Shown piece by piece: positions 5,647 to 10,702 of a stretch of 10,702 bases of DNA. Source of the DNA: JAYFQE01 sp034927345 (GTDB lineage: Bacteria > Bacillota > Clostridia > Saccharofermentanales > UBA5734); NCBI GenBank assembly GCA_034927345.1, contig JAYFQE010000024.1:1-10702 (forward strand), written 5' to 3'. The position numbers and the translations under genes are program-made. A model generated the notes under the pieces. It was not told where the DNA came from. It did not search any database and saw only the letters and a list, made by a program, of their open reading frames with translations. Positions within the stretch are counted from its first letter, which is position 1, and each line of letters opens with the position of its first letter.

Positions 5647-8151
5647 TCATCGTTCAATCAGATTGACTTCGGTTATCCCTTCGTTCAGATCGGCCGGAAT
5701 CAGAAAGGTTTTGATCTCGTTCGGACCGAACGCGGCGGTCCAGGAACGATTGAGCGCCGGCAGCGTGACGGCGGCTTCCGCCGCTTCTCCCTGCGTTTCG
5801 TAACAGCGGAGGATCATGCCCTGACCATCTTCCGTCGCTTTTAATACGGCGGCCATGACCGAGGCGGGACGGATCTCAAGTCCCGTCATCTGCTGCGGCA
5901 GCGGACCTTGATGATAAGTTTCATAAACGACAACCGGCGGCATATTAAAGGCCGCCGCCTTCCGCGGAATATCGGCAGTCCGCCGGCCGCCGCCATGCGG
6001 AACGAGCAGGAATCCGACTTCATGTTCGCCCTGCTCCATGAATTCGCAGGCTTCATCCCGAACCCCAAAATGATCGGCGTAGATCGGACTGCGTAAAATC
6101 GTCTGGCGCAATACACGGTCCTGGCAATCCAGACCGTAACTGGAATTGTTGATCAAAGCCAGACCGCCGCGGCTGCCGCTGATATCCGCCCATTGCTGCA
6201 TAGGCTGCTCCGTGCCGTCCATTTTCCGTTCGATAAAACCATAGGGGATCTCGGCGGTAACCTGATCCGCATCGGCTTTGACCGGAAATTCGAGCTTGAG
6301 CAGCTTGTGTTTTTCCTGCCAGTTGATTTTCAGGCGAATTTCAATATCCGGCCGGTCGGCATAAATCAGGATGTCCTGAATCAGCGTCGACGCCTGATAA
6401 CGGGCGGTCAGACGGACCGCCGCCCTTACGGGGCCGCGCTCGGTGACGGTCAACGACTCGCCGGTAAAACGGCCGATTACATCGCGGTATTCTTTCAAGC
6501 CATGCCCCCAGGTGTCGCTGTGGGTTTCGTCGATGACCAGCGCCACGGATGATGGACCGTCGGTATACGGCTGGCCGCTGCGCCGGTCGCGGATTTCTGC
6601 CAGGCAGCCTTGACCGGGATCCAGAAACAGCTCAATCCGGGAATTGGCCAGCCGTTTTCCGTCGTCGGTAATTTCCAAACCAAGCGGTTCCGATTCCGGA
6701 CAAGGCGCCGCCGGCGGAGCGTCCGAACCGGCAGTTTCCCGATGCAGCCAGAAGGTCTTGTAGCCCAGAGCGGGCAGCGGGGCGATAAAAAGCGTGTTCC
6801 ATTTGTCGGTCGCGCCGTTGGTGACAAGACTGCGTACGCGCTGGACTGCCATGGGATTCCCTTCGGAATCGGTGATACTGGAAAAGGTGCCGCGGACTTC
6901 CACCGGCCGGGCAGCCGGAAAGGGAAGCGGATTGAAGATGACAACCGGAGATCCCTTGCGGCCCAAGCCCCACAGGCACCAGTCTTCTTCTTTGGACCGC
7001 GGCAGACGGTCGCTGCCTAACGTGTCGACAGCCCAGGACAGCCGCTGCGCCGCGCCGTTTTGTATCTCGCCGGCGGAGCAGAGCGCATATCCCACGGTTT
7101 CACGGGCGTCGTCATAAACGGTTTTGATGCAGCAGCCGGCCAGAATATCGTGAAACTGACAGAAAAGAACCTTTTCCCAGGCTTTGGCCAGGTCAGCCGT
7201 GTGCAGGGGCGCTTGCAGAACCATATGCGCCAGCGCGTCGATACGCTCGGCGCTCAGCAGCCGCTGCTCGGCGCGTCGGTTCAGCTGCTTCATGCCCAGA
7301 TTGGCGCTGTAACAGCCGATGGCATGCTGCTGCAGGTCATCTCGGATCACCGGCAAAGAAATATCCTGAGCAGCCATCTGACGTAAATATTGCGGCGGCG
7401 AGCTGAAAATCAAATTTTTACCGGCGTCTTGATTTTGCAAGTCATTGATTTTATCCAGAAGGGCGATAGTCGGACCGCCGCCGTGATTGCCGACTCCGTA
7501 AAAAAGCATCAAATCGAGATCCATCCCGGCGGCCGCCGCAGAGAATTCGTCGACTTTTTCCGGCAAGGACGCGGCGTCGGCATGAGTATAGGACTGGCGG
7601 ATTTTAGCGGTCAGCACCCGGCTGCCGTCGCGGCTTTCCCACCAGAATAAGGATGGGACATTCGCTTTCTCCTGATCGCCGGGCCGCATAAACACATAAT
7701 ATTTCATGCCGCTTTGCGCAAGAAGCTGCGGCAGCATGCCGTTATGGCCAAATGAATCGACATTGTAACCGGTGTCGCAAATCATGCCGAAACGGTCCAG
7801 ATAAAACCGTTGGCTATATAAAGCGTGCCGGGCGAAGGATTCGCCGCATGGAATGTTGCAGTCCGGCTGCAGCCACCATCCGTTGACCGGAATCCAGCGG
7901 CCGGCTGCGACATAACGCTTAATTTCCTCAAACATTTCCGGACAATTGTCTTCTATCCAACGATAATAGCACGCTCCGGCGCAAGTAAAAATAAAATCCG
8001 GATACTCCGCAAGGCGATCCAGCGCGGCGCGGAATGTCGCCTTTACCTCGCTGAATCCGTCGGTCCAGCGCCAAAGCCACGCCGGGTCGATATGCGCGTT
8101 GCCGATCAGATGAATCGTGTGACGGACGAAACCAGTTTCCTGTATTTTCAT
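5647..8151 (-). CDS. GH38 alpha-mannosidase
   Basis: An 834-residue glycoside hydrolase of family 38, a retaining zinc enzyme that removes alpha-linked mannose from glycans. Recognised features in order: the N-terminal catalytic barrel with HLIGNAHIDPAWLWRW (zinc ligands His20 and Asp22), GWWLQPDCNIPCGES (91-105), TGYNVDSFGHNGMLPQLL (127-144) with catalytic nucleophile and zinc ligand Asp132, YGVGNHGGGPT (218-228), a helical middle domain with LNRRAEQRLLSAERIDALA (290-308), and QFHDILAG (332-339) whose His334 is the fourth zinc ligand. Beta-sandwich domains follow to the end. Length suits bacterial members. There is no signal peptide, so it is probably cytoplasmic and acts on imported oligosaccharides. 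GAGGTG seven bases before the ATG supports the start. Family members usually have small residues after HDILxG; here there are two cysteines (340-341). It is probably controlled by the AraC-type regulator encoded just upstream. Confidence 0.93.
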   Translation of the reverse strand: MKIQETGFVRHTIHLIGNAHIDPAWLWRWTDGFSEVKATFRAALDRLAEYPDFIFTCAGACYYRWIEDNCPEMFEEIKRYVAAGRWIPVNGWWLQPDCNIPCGESFARHALYSQRFYLDRFGMICDTGYNVDSFGHNGMLPQLLAQSGMKYYVFMRPGDQEKANVPSLFWWESRDGSRVLTAKIRQSYTHADAASLPEKVDEFSAAAAGMDLDLMLFYGVGNHGGGPTIALLDKINDLQNQDAGKNLIFSSPPQYLRQMAAQDISLPVIRDDLQQHAIGCYSANLGMKQLNRRAEQRLLSAERIDALAHMVLQAPLHTADLAKAWEKVLFCQFHDILAGCCIKTVYDDARETVGYALCSAGEIQNGAAQRLSWAVDTLGSDRLPRSKEEDWCLWGLGRKGSPVVIFNPLPFPAARPVEVRGTFSSITDSEGNPMAVQRVRSLVTNGATDKWNTLFIAPLPALGYKTFWLHRETAGSDAPPAAPCPESEPLGLEITDDGKRLANSRIELFLDPGQGCLAEIRDRRSGQPYTDGPSSVALVIDETHSDTWGHGLKEYRDVIGRFTGESLTVTERGPVRAAVRLTARYQASTLIQDILIYADRPDIEIRLKINWQEKHKLLKLEFPVKADADQVTAEIPYGFIERKMDGTEQPMQQWADISGSRGGLALINNSSYGLDCQDRVLRQTILRSPIYADHFGVRDEACEFMEQGEHEVGFLLVPHGGGRRTADIPRKAAAFNMPPVVVYETYHQGPLPQQMTGLEIRPASVMAAVLKATEDGQGMILRCYETQGEAAEAAVTLPALNRSWTAAFGPNEIKTFLIPADLNEGITEVNLIER

Positions 8152-8173
8152 ATGGAATCACCTCGTATTTTCC

Positions 8174-8201
8174 ATTATAGAAATCGCGCGGCTAAAGTAA
8201 A
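8174..8201 (-). promoter_or_regulatory. Likely promoter of the mannosidase gene
   Basis: On the minus strand a perfect -10 box TATAAT (8174-8179) is preceded, with a 16-base spacer, by TTTACT (8196-8201), four of six matches to the -35 consensus. Transcription would start near 8167, just upstream of the GAGGTG ribosome binding site, leaving a very short leader. The weak -35 box fits a promoter that needs an activator such as the AraC-type protein upstream. The mannosidase gene can therefore be expressed apart from the regulator gene. Between this promoter and the regulator gene (8202-8284) I see only a weak GC hairpin near 8243-8259. Confidence 0.55.
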
Positions 8202-8284
8202 TAAACGATTCTGCCGTCATTTTGCGTAATAAAGACAATCGGCTGCCGAAGCCGGCCATGCCCCGAATACAGAGCGTGAACAGC

Positions 8285-9208
8285 TCAGGTCAAGGACGGC
8301 CGATGCGCCTTGCGGTATTGCGACGGCTGCAGATGGGTTGTATTTTTAAATAGAGTTGAAAAGTAGGACACTGTAGCGAAACCGGTCAGATCGCTGATGG
8401 TTTCAATCGGCAGGTCGGTTCTGATCAGCAGATCGATAGCCTTGTTCATGCGGATGCTGTTCAATTTTCCGACAATGGTCGATCCGGTTTCTTGTCTGAA
8501 AATCCGGGCCAGATGACGGTAGCTGAATCCGATTGAATCAGCCAATTCATTGACCTGCAAGGTTTTGGCCGAATAAGCGTCCAAATATAAAAGGACCTGC
8601 TCGACCAGTTTGCGGTGTGCGCTCAGGATAATGCCGGGTTTTTGGCTTTGACTGTCCGGGCACAGCGCGCGGCGGACTGCCGTCAGCCAATGGATAAACG
8701 TGGTTTCCATTTCTGCCGGCGACTGCCCGGTCAGATCGGCGAAAAGTTGGTCGGCGGCAAACATGACGCTGCAAGGCCGGCAAACGGATAAATCATGTAT
8801 GATCGTTTCAGCGACCGGCCGGCAAAACGCCGCGGCGCCGCCGGTTGCCTCGGCCAGCTGCCAGCGGACGCAAAAACCGTCGTCGCCCTTATGCCCGTCA
8901 TGCCGATGGCTGTGCACGACACCCGGCGGTATCAGAAAAAAACTGCCTTGGCTGGTCAGAAAAGTCCGGCCTTCCATCACGGTTATAAAAGAACCTTCCG
9001 ACAAATAATTAAACTCATACCACGGGTGCCGGTGGCTGCCGGCTACCCAATCCTTGCTGTGGCGGGCTCCGATGACCTCCAGAAAAGTAATCAGCAGGTC
9101 ATTATATTGTATCGGCTGCATAAGCAGCGGCGCCGCCAGTCCGGCCGGCTCATCCCAAGCGGACGGCAAGGGCGTCGCGCCGGCATCTGATATCTGATCG
9201 ACCGACAT
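8285..9208 (-). CDS. AraC-family transcriptional regulator with cupin sensor domain
   Basis: A 307-residue DNA-binding regulator. Residues about 40-115 form a cupin-type ligand-binding domain (SHRHPWYEFNYLSEGSFITVMEGRTF... FLIPPGVVH), and about 200-303 form the paired helix-turn-helix domain: VNELADSIGFSYRHLARIFRQETG (first unit) and IETISDLTGFATVSYFSTLFKNTT (second unit), ending in the typical PSQYRK. The cupin carries a cluster of histidines (59, 61, 99, 101, 103, 106), which may reflect metal or sugar binding. The ATG follows AGGGGG by about seven bases. The gene lies between the aldolase-type gene (57 bases upstream) and the mannosidase gene (133 bases downstream), all on the same strand, so the obvious proposal is that it activates these glycan-use genes in response to a sugar. 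The effector is not predictable from sequence. Confidence 0.9.
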   Translation of the reverse strand: MSVDQISDAGATPLPSAWDEPAGLAAPLLMQPIQYNDLLITFLEVIGARHSKDWVAGSHRHPWYEFNYLSEGSFITVMEGRTFLTSQGSFFLIPPGVVHSHRHDGHKGDDGFCVRWQLAEATGGAAAFCRPVAETIIHDLSVCRPCSVMFAADQLFADLTGQSPAEMETTFIHWLTAVRRALCPDSQSQKPGIILSAHRKLVEQVLLYLDAYSAKTLQVNELADSIGFSYRHLARIFRQETGSTIVGKLNSIRMNKAIDLLIRTDLPIETISDLTGFATVSYFSTLFKNTTHLQPSQYRKAHRPSLT

Positions 9209-9265
9209 GCTCCGTCCCCCTTGTCTGTCCAGCTGAATTTGTCAAAAAATCCGAAATCCGATCGT

Positions 9266-10558
9266 TCAGGTGTCCAGTTTAAAGGCGACTTCCAAATCCT
9301 TGATCTGCTGATCGTTGATCGTCACAATATTGCCGATAATCCTGGAGGCGATGATAGCTTTGGCACTATATTCGGCGACCTCCAGACGGTCGAAAGCATT
9401 GAGAAGACTGCTGCCGGTTACAATCAGACAGTCATTCTCAACCATCAGAATCGGCGTTTTTTTCGATAATTCATCCGCCGTCATACTCGGCTGCATAAAA
9501 CTGACGCCATAAGGCAACTTGGGAATATTGCGCATCAGAATATAACTTTCGGGAATCGTCCGCGAATCGAGTTCGACATCGGTTACGGCAAAAGCCATGA
9601 CATTCGGCGGATGGGCGATGATGATGGCGTTGACATGGGGGTTTTTCTCATAAATCCGGCTGTGCAAAATCGCCGAACGGCTGGGCGTCTTGCCGGCTTC
9701 CCGGCGGTCGTCGTCAATACGCACCAGATCCTCCGGATTCAGGTATTTGCGGTCCAGCGCATAAGGCGTGATGCAAAAAGACCGGCTATCCAGACGCTGG
9801 GAAAAAGTTCCCTGCGTGCTGGTAAAAAGCTGTTGATCATAAGCGCGGTGAATCAGCGAACACATCTCCCGGCGAACAGCTTTTTCCTGACTGCTGTAAC
9901 CGCTGGGTATAAACTCGGCCATCTGGACATTCTGCTTCTGTTTAGATAATTCGACTTTTTCAGCAGTCAACCCCTGCGGTTTGCCGATGCGGCTGGCGTC
10001 AATCTCCAGCCTGGCGCAAAAATCCAAAGTTTCAAAAGCCATAAACGCTTTAAAAAGCGAAGAACTGCCGACAACAATACCGTGGTTTTCCAAAATGACG
10101 GTATTCAAGCCTTTCTCGAATTCGCAGGCGATTTTATCGCCCAATTCAATGCTCCCGGGCAAACCGTATTTGGCTAAACCGATTTGGCCGCAGACTTGGT
10201 GGACATTTGGGATCAACAAGGTGTCCGGAATGCGCCGGACAATGCTGAAAGCCACCAGCGCCGGCGGATGGGCATGCAAAACAGCCTTGATGTCCGGTCT
10301 GATCCGATACACTTTCTGGTGGAACGGCAGTTCACTCGAAGGGGTATAATTGCCCTGGATGCTGCCGTCAGCCTTGACGCAGATGATATCTTTCCTGGTC
10401 AGCGAGCCTTTATCAATGCCGGCCGGACTGATCCAGATATCACCGTTGTCATCCATAATGGATAGATTGCCGCCTGAAGTTGTCGTCATGCCGTATTTAT
10501 AAATACGTTCCATAATCATCACGATCTGGTCGGCGGGATGCAAGATATCAAAATTCAT
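9266..10558 (-). CDS. Tandem class II aldolase/adducin-domain protein, second domain degenerate
   Basis: A 430-residue protein made of two class II aldolase domains, the fold of L-fuculose-1-phosphate aldolase and L-ribulose-5-phosphate 4-epimerase; single-domain relatives are about half this size. Domain 1 (about 5-190) has the full set of family residues: TTSGGNLS (26-33), SSE with catalytic-type Glu76, zinc ligands His95 and His97 in HAHPP, and His159 in ENHG. Domain 2 (about 225-425) keeps the frame (STQGTFSQR, IIAHPP, VEND) but has Ser295 for the Glu, Ile314 for the first His and Asp376 for the last His, retaining only His316. It is probably a structural or substrate-shaping half. I start at ATG 10558 because AGGAG lies eight bases before it; an 11-codon longer version from TTG 10591 has no such site. 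It precedes the regulator gene by 57 bases. Exact substrate is unknown; a sugar phosphate in fucose, rhamnose or pentose use is likely. Confidence 0.85.
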   Translation of the reverse strand: MNFDILHPADQIVMIMERIYKYGMTTTSGGNLSIMDDNGDIWISPAGIDKGSLTRKDIICVKADGSIQGNYTPSSELPFHQKVYRIRPDIKAVLHAHPPALVAFSIVRRIPDTLLIPNVHQVCGQIGLAKYGLPGSIELGDKIACEFEKGLNTVILENHGIVVGSSSLFKAFMAFETLDFCARLEIDASRIGKPQGLTAEKVELSKQKQNVQMAEFIPSGYSSQEKAVRREMCSLIHRAYDQQLFTSTQGTFSQRLDSRSFCITPYALDRKYLNPEDLVRIDDDRREAGKTPSRSAILHSRIYEKNPHVNAIIIAHPPNVMAFAVTDVELDSRTIPESYILMRNIPKLPYGVSFMQPSMTADELSKKTPILMVENDCLIVTGSSLLNAFDRLEVAEYSAKAIIASRIIGNIVTINDQQIKDLEVAFKLDT

Positions 10559-10648
10559 AAAATCATCTCCTAGTATTATTAATTTGCGCAATCAAGCGCA
10601 GGTTATCTTGTTGCTTGATATAATGCACGCAGACGCTGTGGACTGGTT

Positions 10649-10702
10649 TCATCTCCTACCGCTCGACGGTTTGATTAAGGCTCCAGCCACAGCTTTTTGC
10701 AA
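10649..10702 (-). CDS. Possible 3' end of an upstream minus-strand gene
   Basis: From the right edge one frame reads 17 codons (ending KPSSGRR) to a TGA at 10649-10651. It could be the C-terminus of a gene upstream of the aldolase-type gene, which would fit an operon with a 90-base gap. The other two frames are also open at the edge for about as long, so this is weakly supported. The TGA overlaps an ATG (10652) opening a 29-codon frame to 10563 that I do not recognise; its only purine-rich site (AGGAG) abuts the ATG and is too close to serve it. Confidence 0.2.
   Translation of the reverse strand: MQKAVAGALIKPSSGRR

Noticed and set aside
10636..10698. Terminator-like stem (CTGTGG/CCACAG plus CTGG/CCAG) followed by TTTTT on the plus strand
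   Set aside because: The loop is about 36 bases, far too long for a typical intrinsic terminator, and no plus-strand gene is present to be terminated.
1..10702. tRNA, rRNA, CRISPR array, insertion sequence or phage attachment site
   Set aside because: I looked for cloverleaf features, repeated spaced units, transposase motifs and flanking direct repeats on both strands and found nothing that supports any of these.

Overview
The window looks like a mid-GC Gram-positive (Bacillota, probably clostridial) chromosome with accessory material at its left end. The reasons are strong AGGAGG-type ribosome binding sites, GTG starts, near-consensus sigma-A promoters, a Cys-anchored lipoprotein, an intrinsic terminator ahead of a gene, and protein families usual in gut anaerobes. 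The taxon is inference; no rRNA or marker gene is present.

Left part (1-2584) is a mosaic of fragments. It holds the 3' part of a very AT-rich beta-propeller-like gene running in from the left edge, then a GC-rich scrap of an RHS/YD-repeat protein that has lost both ends. On the minus strand follow a small lipoprotein gene and, just upstream of it, a decayed sialidase-like (BNR/Asp-box) gene with an internal deletion and frameshifts. Base composition changes sharply at about 785-820 and again at about 1125.

Centre (2585-5630, plus strand): a near-perfect promoter (TTGACA, 17-nt spacer, TATACT) drives a leader of about 220 nt. The leader can fold into a closing helix, two hairpins, an antiterminator and an intrinsic terminator with seven T's. 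It precedes a three-gene ABC exporter: one ATPase and two ABC-2/DUF990-type permeases, tightly coupled. This leader is the most interesting item in the window. It has the layout of a riboswitch or attenuator, I could not match it to a named class, and it also contains an 18-codon open frame that could be a leader peptide.

Right part (5647-10702, minus strand, convergent with the exporter): in transcription order, a protein of two tandem class II aldolase domains (the second lacks most active-site residues), an AraC-family regulator with a cupin sensor domain, and a GH38 alpha-mannosidase with its own likely promoter. Together with the dead sialidase, this suggests an organism that forages on host-type glycans: the mannosidase releases mannose, the regulator probably senses a sugar, and the aldolase-type protein may act on a sugar phosphate. 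Sugar kinase, isomerase and uptake genes are not in the window.
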